From contig DATKZC010000002.1 of assembly GCA_035528175.1 (NCBI GenBank), positions 1-8,259 on the forward strand: DNA of 8,259 bases, in the 5' to 3' direction. Origin of the DNA: JAHILA01 sp035528175. Its GTDB lineage: Bacteria; Patescibacteriota; Minisyncoccia; RBG-13-40-8-A. A program made the position numbers and the translations under genes. Of this stretch, positions 1 to 5,586 are shown piece after piece (the stretch's first letter is position 1; each line of letters starts with the position of its first letter). Under the pieces are notes generated by a model. That model had not been told where the DNA came from. It saw only the letters and a list, made by a program, of their open reading frames with translations, and made no database searches.

Positions 1-1
1 A

Positions 2-1195
2 AATTTGGAAATGTGGGGAGTTTATGATGAATCAGAGATTTATAATGAGTTTATTAACGAGTATAAAAAAACAGCCGAATGTCCGGTAACAATTATTTAT
101 AAAAAGAAATCTTTCGAAACTTATGAGAAAGAATTAGTTGATGCTTTTGCTATTGATCAGGGTCCGGATATCTGGTTGATACATAATACTTGGCTGGCCA
201 AACACCAAGAAAAAATAAAGGAAATGCCGGAAGATCTTTTATTACTTACTGATTTCAGGAAAATATTTGTTGAAGTTGCTGAACATGATTTGGTTGACAG
301 CGGAAAAATTTACGGTTTGCCATTATATATTGATACTTTGGCTTTATTTTATAACAAAAACTACTTCAACAGCGCTGGCATTGCCAGTCCGCCGGAAACT
401 TGGGAAGATTTAATTGAGGATTTAGACAAACTGACAATAAAAAATCAATGGGGAGGAATAGAGCGCGCGGGCGCGACTATTGGCACAGCTGAAAATATAA
501 ACCGGGCAACTGATATTCTGTCGCTTCTGATGTTGCAGAATGGCACACAAATGGTGAGCGAAGACAAAAAAACAAGCACCATTAATGAAGGCGTAATGTT
601 GAAAGACGAAACTTATTATCCAGGCAAAGATGCTTTGCGTTTTTATACGGATTTCTCAAATTCGAGCAAAAGAAATTATACCTGGAACAGGCAGATGCCT
701 TATTCAATAGATGCTTTTACTGATGGAAAGTCTGCAATGATGTTCGGTTATGCTTATCATATTCAAACTATCAGCGAAAAATCTCCTTATTTGAATTACG
801 GCATTGCCACAATGCCTCAGATTAAAGAACGCGAATTTGATATAAATTATGCCAATTATTGGGCTTATACGGTTTCTAAAAAAACAAAATCCCCAGAAGA
901 GGCCTGGAAATTTTTACTCTATTTAACCCAAAAGGAAATTAATAAACGTTATACGCAGAAAACCGGCAGGCCGACCAGCAGAAGGGACTTGATTGATTGG
1001 CAAAAAGGCGATAATCTTAATTTAGCGGTCTTTGCTGTCCAAAGTTTGACTGCGCGCAGTTGGTATCAGATTGATTCGCCAGTAATAGAGAAGATTTTTT
1101 CGGAAGCCGTTGAATCGGTTGTGCTCGGCAGCGCAAGAGCGGAAAAAGCCATTGAAACTGCCAATGATCAGATAAATTTATTAATGAAGCCGTAA
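2..1195 (+). CDS. Extracellular solute-binding protein (ABC-transporter type), 5' end cut by window
   Basis: This looks like the periplasmic/surface substrate-binding subunit of a sugar-type ABC importer (family 1-like solute-binding proteins). The frame is open to the window edge and the protein begins at a mature-domain strand (LEMWGVYDESEIYNEF), so the signal or lipoprotein peptide and true start lie upstream; the TTG at 5 and ATG at 11 are not convincing starts. Counting from the TTG at 5, family-like segments are GPDIWLIHNTW (53-63), YGLPLYIDTLALFYNK (103-118), PPETWEDLIEDLDKL (129-143), the FTDGKSAMMFGYAY segment (238-251) and NYWAYTVSKKTKSPEEAWKFL (284-304). That order is the usual two-lobe architecture. 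The visible 396 residues are about the mature length for the family. The ligand cannot be read from the sequence. No permease or ATPase gene is visible in the window. The first pilin gene starts 3 bases after the stop, so the two are probably co-transcribed. Confidence 0.85.
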   Translation, partial: NLEMWGVYDESEIYNEFINEYKKTAECPVTIIYKKKSFETYEKELVDAFAIDQGPDIWLIHNTWLAKHQEKIKEMPEDLLLLTDFRKIFVEVAEHDLVDSGKIYGLPLYIDTLALFYNKNYFNSAGIASPPETWEDLIEDLDKLTIKNQWGGIERAGATIGTAENINRATDILSLLMLQNGTQMVSEDKKTSTINEGVMLKDETYYPGKDALRFYTDFSNSSKRNYTWNRQMPYSIDAFTDGKSAMMFGYAYHIQTISEKSPYLNYGIATMPQIKEREFDINYANYWAYTVSKKTKSPEEAWKFLLYLTQKEINKRYTQKTGRPTSRRDLIDWQKGDNLNLAVFAVQSLTARSWYQIDSPVIEKIFSEAVESVVLGSARAEKAIETANDQINLLMKP

Positions 1196-1198
1196 ATT

Positions 1199-1531
1199 AT
1201 GAAAAAATTATTGCCCGCTATAACAATTTGTATTACGTTTTTGATAATTGGTTCAGCAATCGCCAATGCCGTTGTTATTGAAAATCCATTAAAATACAAT
1301 ACATTAACAGAAGTGCTTGATTCTATTATGAATTTTATTGCAATAATAAGTTCGTCTATTGCCGTAATTATGATAATTTGGGGAGGTATCGTATATTTAA
1401 CCGCAGGCAGCAGCGAAGAAAGAATAAAAAATGCCAAGAAAACAATTCAATGGGCAATAATCGGTATGGCTATTATTTGGTCAGCTAAATTCTTAATTGA
1501 TTTACTTGCGTGGATTTTAGGTAAAGAATAA
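1199..1531 (+). CDS. Small TrbC/VirB2-like (T4SS-type) pilin, first copy
   Basis: A 110-residue protein with a signal peptide at residues 1-24 (MKK, hydrophobic core, then a likely ANA|VV cleavage site). Two transmembrane helices follow (about 44-66 and 83-107), joined by a short charged loop GGIVYLTAGSSEERIKNAKK (62-81). The two-helix hairpin with the G-G-I-x-Y-L-T-A-G turn and a following lysine-rich stretch is the pattern of the small type IV secretion-like pilins common in CPR genomes (VirB2/TrbC architecture). Such proteins sit in the inner membrane and may be polymerised into a pilus; no assembly ATPase or VirB partner is in this window, so assembly is inferred only. It starts 3 bases after the solute-binding gene with no Shine-Dalgarno sequence, suggesting translation coupled to that gene. 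It is a paralogue of the gene at 1633-1986. It lacks the two cysteines present in that copy. Confidence 0.8.
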   Translation: MKKLLPAITICITFLIIGSAIANAVVIENPLKYNTLTEVLDSIMNFIAIISSSIAVIMIIWGGIVYLTAGSSEERIKNAKKTIQWAIIGMAIIWSAKFLIDLLAWILGKE

Positions 1532-1534
1532 AAT
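1506..1534 (+). promoter_or_regulatory. Weak candidate promoter for the second pilin
   Basis: TTGCGT (1506-1511, 3 of 6 to the -35 consensus) is followed by a 17-base spacer and TAAAAT (1529-1534, 5 of 6 to the -10 consensus), at the very end of the first pilin gene. If used, transcription would begin near 1541 and give a leader of about 90 bases containing the cloverleaf repeat. In AT-rich DNA such a match can arise by chance, so this is tentative; the second pilin may instead be read through from the first. Confidence 0.25.
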
Positions 1535-1564
1535 TCTTAAAGGTCGGGAGATAAATATAAGTTC

Positions 1565-1618
1565 ACCCTGTTAAATCATGCAAAGCATGATTCTGCAGGG
1601 CAGAATATTTAACAGGGT
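1565..1618. repeat. Cloverleaf-like palindromic element: 12-bp inverted repeat enclosing two hairpins
   Basis: The outer arms ACCCTGTTAAAT (1565-1576) and ATTTAACAGGGT (1607-1618) are perfect reverse complements. Between them lie two further perfect 7-bp hairpins: ATCATGC-AAA-GCATGAT (1575-1591) and ATTCTGC-AGG-GCAGAAT (1590-1606), which share their terminal AT with each other or with the outer stem. The whole 54 bases therefore fold into a closed three-way junction on either strand. There is no T-run after either end, so it does not look like an intrinsic terminator. It lies 14 bases before the start codon of the second pilin. The architecture fits a dispersed REP/MITE-like repeat or a structured leader; which one cannot be decided here. 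Confidence 0.85.
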
Positions 1619-1632
1619 AAATTAAAATATAT

Positions 1633-1986
1633 ATGAAAAAATTTTTACCAGTTGTCCTATTGTCTTTAATGGTTTTACCATTATTTGTCAGCGCTGCTGT
1701 AGATCCAGAAATTGCTATCTGTAATATTTTGAACAAAATTAAGGTTGTTGTTGCGGCATTGGGTTTTGGCTTAGCAGTGATTTTCTTGATTGTGGGAGGT
1801 ATACAATATATGACCGCAGGAGGTGATGATGAAAAAGCAAGCAAGGCAAAGAAATTGATTATCAATGCTATAATTGGCATTGCCATAATTTTTGCTGCGA
1901 CCTTTATACTTAGTTTGGTTGAAGGATTATTGATTGGTGGTGGTATTACACCTAATCCTTTTGGCAATCCTTGTGGTAGCTATTAA
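1633..1986 (+). CDS. Small TrbC/VirB2-like (T4SS-type) pilin, second copy with cysteine pair
   Basis: A 117-residue protein of the same plan as its upstream neighbour. It has a signal peptide (residues 1-21 or so, ending VSA|AV), a first helix (about 36-57), the turn GGIQYMTAGGDDEKASKAKK (55-74), a second helix (about 76-100) and a short glycine/proline-rich tail ending NPCGSY. Shared residues with the first copy (GGIxYxTAG, then AKK, then AIIGxAII) show they are paralogues. This copy has Cys30, just before helix 1, and Cys114 in the tail; both would lie outside the membrane and could pair or cross-link subunits, which is inference. The ATG at 1633 starts a clean signal peptide but has no Shine-Dalgarno sequence; it is preceded by an A/T-only stretch and the cloverleaf repeat. 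A strong terminator follows at 2022-2057. Confidence 0.8.
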   Translation: MKKFLPVVLLSLMVLPLFVSAAVDPEIAICNILNKIKVVVAALGFGLAVIFLIVGGIQYMTAGGDDEKASKAKKLIINAIIGIAIIFAATFILSLVEGLLIGGGITPNPFGNPCGSY

Positions 1987-2021
1987 TTGCAAAGATTTAA
2001 ATTCTGACGAGCTTTGAAGCC

Positions 2022-2057
2022 TCGCCACACTCTTTGGGAGTGTGGCGATTGATTTTT
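2022..2057 (+). terminator. Intrinsic terminator of the solute-binding/pilin operon
   Basis: A perfect 11-bp stem TCGCCACACTC (2022-2032) / GAGTGTGGCGA (2038-2048) with the 5-base loop TTTGG is followed by TTGATTTTT (2049-2057). The GC-rich stem and trailing T-run, 35 bases after the second pilin's stop codon, mark a Rho-independent terminator. Its T-run overlaps the proposed -35 box of the tRNA-Leu promoter. Confidence 0.85.
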
Positions 2058-2077
2058 GGGATAATTTGGGATAAGAT
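2049..2077 (+). promoter_or_regulatory. Candidate promoter of tRNA-Leu
   Basis: TTGATT (2049-2054) is separated by exactly 17 bases from TAAGAT (2072-2077), each matching 4 of 6 consensus bases. The -10 box ends 9 bases before the first base of the mature tRNA, so transcription would start at or a few bases before the tRNA. Position and spacing support it more than the box quality. Confidence 0.5.
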
Positions 2078-2086
2078 TTAATTGCT

Positions 2087-2168
2087 GTTCGGGTGGCGGA
2101 ACTGGCAGACGCGTTAGCCTTAGGAGCTAATGGGGAAACCCGTGGGAGTTCGACTCTCCCCCCGAACA
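2087..2168 (+). tRNA. tRNA-Leu, anticodon UAG
   Basis: A complete class II tRNA folds from these bases. The acceptor stem is GTTCGGG (2087-2093) / CCCGAAC (2161-2167), perfectly paired, with discriminator A at 2168. The D stem is GCG (2096-2098) / CGC (2110-2112). The anticodon stem TTAGC (2114-2118) / GCTAA (2126-2130) holds loop CTTAGGA with anticodon TAG at 2121-2123. A long variable arm (GGG/CCC stem at 2132-2141) is typical of leucine tRNAs. The T arm is GGGAG (2144-2148), loop TTCGACT, CTCCC (2156-2160). The 3' CCA is not encoded (the bases after A2168 are CAA), so it must be added by nucleotidyltransferase. It reads CUA and probably other CUN leucine codons. Confidence 0.97.
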
Positions 2169-2173
2169 CAAGA

Positions 2174-2221
2174 ACTTCCAGTTAAGCCACGATCGTAGCT
2201 TAACTGGAAGTGATTTTTATT
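2174..2221 (+). terminator. Terminator of tRNA-Leu, possibly bidirectional
   Basis: A perfect 14-bp stem ACTTCCAGTTAAGC (2174-2187) / GCTTAACTGGAAGT (2198-2211) with a 10-base loop is followed by GATTTTTATT. It ends transcription from the tRNA on the + strand, and its T-run overlaps the stop codon of the convergent VanW-family gene. On the - strand the same stem follows that gene's stop by 5 bases, but the trailing sequence (TCTTGTGT) is only a weak T-run, so termination in that direction is less certain. Confidence 0.85.
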
Positions 2222-3866
2222 CCAGTGGAGTTTTTTCTTCCGGGTACAAAGAAGGCGATTTGTAATTCGAAAGAAATGTTTTATTTATAATGATATTTCC
2301 GTTTTTATCAAAAACTTTTTGAATTAGTTTTGCTTTCATTGAGCCATCGGGTTTGATATCATATTGCTCCGGCCCGATAACTTCAATTTTTCTTTGGTCA
2401 TTGGTTCCATAAAATTCAAAAATTAATTCCTTATTAGTAACTTTTGTCTGAATAAGAATATAGCCAGGAGTATTATTTATAAATTTTAAATCAGGTACAG
2501 GAGGATAAATGGTGGCATCGAATCCTTGTGGATCATAGTATTTAACCGGAAAAGCGTGCGGATAGCGTTGGGTAATTTCTAGTCCGGCAAATATCGCAGC
2601 TCTGAATGTTGTAGTGGAGACCTGACAAAGACCGCCGCCGTATTCCGGGACCATTTTGTCTTTCTTGATTACTAATCCTGTTTTATATCCCTGTTCTGGT
2701 CCGACTTCTCCGAGCAGGGCATTGAAGGAGAATTCCTCATTTGGTTTTAATAGGATGCCGTTGAACCTTGCTGCGCCTATTTTTATATTAGTAATCCTAT
2801 TAGCTGATGAGCCGGAAAAATTTGAAACTCCTGTTGATAAGAGTGAAGTAATGCCGAGATTATTAATATCATTGGTGCTGATTTTTGGTTTAGTATTGAT
2901 AGTCTTAAGAGTGATTTCTTTTTGATTGTTTAAGATTCCGTTTTTAAGAATATCGATATTGTTATTAATATCTAAACTTATTCCTTCTTGTGATAAGGCG
3001 AAATCAGTAACTTTGTCATTAATAACAGTTAATTGTGCATCCACTGGCTCTTGAACAACCAGCGAGGAAAGAAAGATGATATAATCTTTAATTTTTTCAC
3101 TGCTAAGCGTCGGTATGGGATCCATTAATCCCAAAAGATTATCCTGATTTATTTCATCTATTTGTTTGTCTCCTAAGATTATTTTAATCGGGGCGTTTTC
3201 TAAAATTTTTTCTGCCTCTGGTATGAGTTTTTTCACTTCTGATTCGATTATCTCTGGCTCATCATTAAATAAAAACAATTCAATGTTTTTTGTCTGGAAA
3301 ACATTTATAACGCTTGCCAATTCGTTTTCAAATTTATTTTTGTTTACGATAATTCCTGACTTACTCGGCACGACAATGAAATCTTTAGTTTGTCCATTAT
3401 AAACCAAAATAGAGTTTTTTGCCGGTTGATGAATTGTGGACAAATTCTCTCTGAAGAATTTTTCCAGCTTTTCACTATCTAATTTCCAAACCGGTTTTAG
3501 ATTGTAGCCAAAAAGAGACTTTATCTGCCACCATCTGTTTAATAAGAATTCGTTTTGTTTGTGGCCGTGTTCATAAGCTAGATTTACGGTTTCAGGAATA
3601 TCAACTTCTATTCCTAAACTTTTTAAATTGACTGTCCAAAAATAATTTCCATAGAGCAAATTAAAATCTTTTTTAATGAGTTGTTGGTAATTGGCTTCTA
3701 TTTTATTAAGGGCTTCTTCCTGGGATAGTCCGCTTATTGATATGCTGGCTATTTTCATGCCCTGATTTATTTTATTGGCATTGGCAATATCTAAAACAAC
3801 AAAAAAAATAATAGCGATTAGTAAAATCACTACCAAAATCAATAAATTGTGGTGAATTTTTCTCAT
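2217..3866 (-). CDS. Membrane-anchored VanW-family protein with putative peptidoglycan-binding domains
   Basis: With the ATG at 3866 the protein has 549 residues: MRKIHHN, then one transmembrane helix (about 8-26), then a large extracytoplasmic region. Residues about 35-345 contain repeated segments of the type found in the putative peptidoglycan-binding domain that commonly accompanies VanW (for example GMKIASISISGLSQEEALNKIEANY near 36-60). The VanW domain spans about 345-475. It carries the family hallmarks TGVSNFSGSSANR, NIKIGAARFNG, LKPNEEFSFN, YGGGLCQVSTT (with its cysteine at 414) and HAFPVKYYDPQGFDATIYPP. VanW was named from vancomycin-resistance clusters but its biochemical role is not established; an envelope role is inferred from topology and neighbours. 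The frame continues upstream to 3941, but that extension crosses the murJ promoter, lacks signal features and would make the anchor internal, so the start at 3866 is preferred (3887 is the alternative). There is no Shine-Dalgarno sequence. Confidence 0.88.
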   Translation of the reverse strand: MRKIHHNLLILVVILLIAIIFFVVLDIANANKINQGMKIASISISGLSQEEALNKIEANYQQLIKKDFNLLYGNYFWTVNLKSLGIEVDIPETVNLAYEHGHKQNEFLLNRWWQIKSLFGYNLKPVWKLDSEKLEKFFRENLSTIHQPAKNSILVYNGQTKDFIVVPSKSGIIVNKNKFENELASVINVFQTKNIELFLFNDEPEIIESEVKKLIPEAEKILENAPIKIILGDKQIDEINQDNLLGLMDPIPTLSSEKIKDYIIFLSSLVVQEPVDAQLTVINDKVTDFALSQEGISLDINNNIDILKNGILNNQKEITLKTINTKPKISTNDINNLGITSLLSTGVSNFSGSSANRITNIKIGAARFNGILLKPNEEFSFNALLGEVGPEQGYKTGLVIKKDKMVPEYGGGLCQVSTTTFRAAIFAGLEITQRYPHAFPVKYYDPQGFDATIYPPVPDLKFINNTPGYILIQTKVTNKELIFEFYGTNDQRKIEVIGPEQYDIKPDGSMKAKLIQKVFDKNGNIIINKTFLSNYKSPSLYPEEKTPLE

Positions 3867-3875
3867 ACTATTTAT

Positions 3876-3903
3876 ATCATAACTCATTTTGGTTATTTGG
3901 CAA
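3876..3903 (-). promoter_or_regulatory. Candidate promoter of the VanW-family gene
   Basis: On the - strand TTGCCA (3903-3898) is followed after 16 bases by TATGAT (3881-3876), each 5 of 6 to consensus. Transcription would start near 3869, only about 3 bases before the ATG at 3866, giving an essentially leaderless mRNA. This argues against the upstream in-frame ATGs at 3887 and 3941. Its -35 box overlaps that of the divergent murJ promoter by five bases. Confidence 0.5.
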
Positions 3904-3925
3904 ACCTCTTCCATTTTGCTACAAT
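3897..3925 (+). promoter_or_regulatory. Candidate sigma70-type promoter of the murJ operon
   Basis: TTGGCA (3897-3902) and TACAAT (3920-3925) are separated by 17 bases, and each matches 5 of 6 consensus bases. Transcription should begin near 3932, about 8 bases before the murJ ATG at 3940, too short for a Shine-Dalgarno sequence. It is the best-matching promoter seen in the window and sits in the only place expected for an operon promoter. Confidence 0.65.
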
Positions 3926-3939
3926 AAGAACAAGTCAGC

Positions 3940-5586
3940 ATGGTTGGCAGAATTTTGAATCACAAATCAAAAACGGTTTTTTCAGCTGCGCTCGTTTTGG
4001 CAATAACGGCTTTATTGAGCCGTATTTTAGGTCTGCTCAGAGACAGATTATTGGCTGGGAGATTTGGAGCAGGAGATGAATTAGATATCTATTTTACTGC
4101 ATTTCGTTTGCCTGATTTGATTTATAGTATTTTAATTATGGGTGCGATTTCCTCGGCTTTTATCCCTATTTTTGCTCAGTATTTTAAAAAAGACGATAAA
4201 GAGGCCTGGCATTTGGCCAGTGGCCTTTTTAATTTAGTTTTGTTGATTCTGATAATTTTGTCCGGACTTTTTATCCTCTTAGCTCCCTGGGTAATTTCAG
4301 TTATTGCTCCGGGATTTTCCGGAGCGAAAAGAGAAATGACTGTTATGTTAACCAGGATCATGTTTCTTAGTCCGTTGTTTTTAGGCATGAGTAGTATTTT
4401 AAGCGGCGTTTTGCAGTATTTCCACCGTTTTTTTGTTTATTCTTTGGCTCCGATATTTTATAATTTGGGAATTATTTTCGGCATAGTTTTTCTTGTTCCT
4501 AAAATGGGCTTAGTAGGGTTGGCTTGGGGAGTAGCGCTTGGCGCATTTTTACATTTTTTAATCCAGGTGCCAAGCGCAATTTATTCAGGATTTAGGTTTA
4601 AATTTATTTTAAGCTTCCACCAGGGCATTAAAAAAATAATTAAATTAACCATTCCCAGAATAATTGGCTTAGCCGGGTCACAGATTAACTATGTCGTGAT
4701 TACAGCCATTGCTTCAAGTCTGGCAGTAGGCAGTATTGCGATTTTCAATTTGGCCAATAATTTGCAGTATGTTCCAATAGGCATTATCGGAATTTCTTTT
4801 GCTATGGCTGTTTTTCCACGATTAGCCGAGTCTTCTGTTGAAGAAAATAAAGAAAAGTTTTCAAAAGATTTTTCTTCGTCTTTTAGCCAGATTCTTTATT
4901 TGGTTTTGCCGATCACGGCCGTGTTTTTCATATTAAGAGCCCAGATTATCAGATTGATTTTAGGCACTGGCCAGTTTGGCTGGGTTGATACGAGATTGAC
5001 TGCCGCAGCTTTGGGTATTTTTGCATTCAGTGTTTTTGCTCAGAGTCTGATTCCTTTAATCTCTCGGGCATTTTATTCTCTTAACAATACTAGAACCCCG
5101 GTTTCAATCAGCTTAATCAGTATTGGCTTAAATATTGTTTTAAGTTTTGGTTTTGTTTGGATTTTGAATAACGACAATTCATTTTCTCAGTTGTTTTCAG
5201 ATATTTTTAGATTAGGCGGCATCAAGAAATTCGCTGTTTTGGGATTGCCTTTGGCATTTTCTTTATCCAATATTTTTAATTTCGCTGTTTTAATGAAATT
5301 TTTCAATAAAAAATCAAAAGGATGGAATGTCCAATATGTTTTAAATTCGGTTTACAAAATTATAATCTCTTGCATCTTGATGGTGATGGTGGTTTATGGG
5401 TGTCTTCATGTTCTTGATTTATTTTTTGACACACAAACTTTTCTCGGCTTATTCCTGCAAACAGCAATTTCTGCGCTGGTTGGCGTAGGAGTATATTTTG
5501 CGATTTCCTGGACGTATAAACTGCCGGAATCAATATCATTTATGAAGAGGATTTTTAGGAAAGGTTATGACACAGAGCAATATTAG
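3940..5586 (+). CDS. murJ: Lipid II flippase MurJ (MOP/MviN family)
   Basis: A polytopic membrane protein of 548 residues that should move lipid-linked peptidoglycan precursor across the cytoplasmic membrane. The N-terminal signature is clear: LSRILGLLRDRLLAGRFGAGDELDIYFTAFRLPDL at 26-60, GAISSAFIPIFAQYF (68-82), and later RAFYSLNNTRTP (376-387). About 13-14 hydrophobic helices follow the usual MurJ spacing. It is longer than E. coli MurJ (511), partly from a loop at about 410-428. By eye alignment, E. coli Arg18, Arg24 and Asp39 correspond to Arg28, Arg34 and Asp49 here. Arg52 and Arg270 correspond to Tyr62 and Asn274, so two of the charged cavity residues are absent. The ATG at 3940 has no Shine-Dalgarno sequence and lies about 8 bases from the predicted transcription start. 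The end overlaps lepA by 20 bases. It is the first gene of a likely four-gene operon. Confidence 0.93.
   Translation: MVGRILNHKSKTVFSAALVLAITALLSRILGLLRDRLLAGRFGAGDELDIYFTAFRLPDLIYSILIMGAISSAFIPIFAQYFKKDDKEAWHLASGLFNLVLLILIILSGLFILLAPWVISVIAPGFSGAKREMTVMLTRIMFLSPLFLGMSSILSGVLQYFHRFFVYSLAPIFYNLGIIFGIVFLVPKMGLVGLAWGVALGAFLHFLIQVPSAIYSGFRFKFILSFHQGIKKIIKLTIPRIIGLAGSQINYVVITAIASSLAVGSIAIFNLANNLQYVPIGIIGISFAMAVFPRLAESSVEENKEKFSKDFSSSFSQILYLVLPITAVFFILRAQIIRLILGTGQFGWVDTRLTAAALGIFAFSVFAQSLIPLISRAFYSLNNTRTPVSISLISIGLNIVLSFGFVWILNNDNSFSQLFSDIFRLGGIKKFAVLGLPLAFSLSNIFNFAVLMKFFNKKSKGWNVQYVLNSVYKIIISCILMVMVVYGCLHVLDLFFDTQTFLGLFLQTAISALVGVGVYFAISWTYKLPESISFMKRIFRKGYDTEQY
5557..5564 (+). promoter_or_regulatory. 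Shine-Dalgarno sequence of lepA
   Basis: AGGAAAGG lies inside the 3' end of murJ; its AGGA part is 6 bases before the ATG at 5567. It fixes the lepA start and is the only clear Shine-Dalgarno sequence in the window; the other visible starts lack one. Confidence 0.7.

Noticed and set aside
1565..1618. Reading the inter-pilin palindrome as an intrinsic terminator
   Set aside because: Neither strand has a T-run after the outer stem; the bases that follow are GTAAATTA on + and GTGAACTT on -.
1563..1967. A 134-codon open frame on the - strand antisense to the second pilin
   Set aside because: Its start region is the palindromic repeat and the rest is a low-complexity, hydrophobic shadow of the pilin gene; no family resemblance.
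1927..2169. An 80-codon open frame on the - strand crossing the terminator and tRNA-Leu
   Set aside because: It is the antisense reading of a clear tRNA gene and a terminator hairpin, so it is not a gene.
2656..3402. Open frames of 78-89 codons on the + strand within the VanW-family gene
   Set aside because: They are antisense shadows of a long gene with clear family motifs and have no recognisable domains or start signals.
3867..3941. A 25-residue N-terminal extension of the VanW-family protein containing three cysteines (C4, C7, C14)
   Set aside because: It overlaps the murJ promoter and start codon, would bury the membrane anchor inside the chain, and lies upstream of the gene's own likely promoter; the cysteines are probably chance codons.
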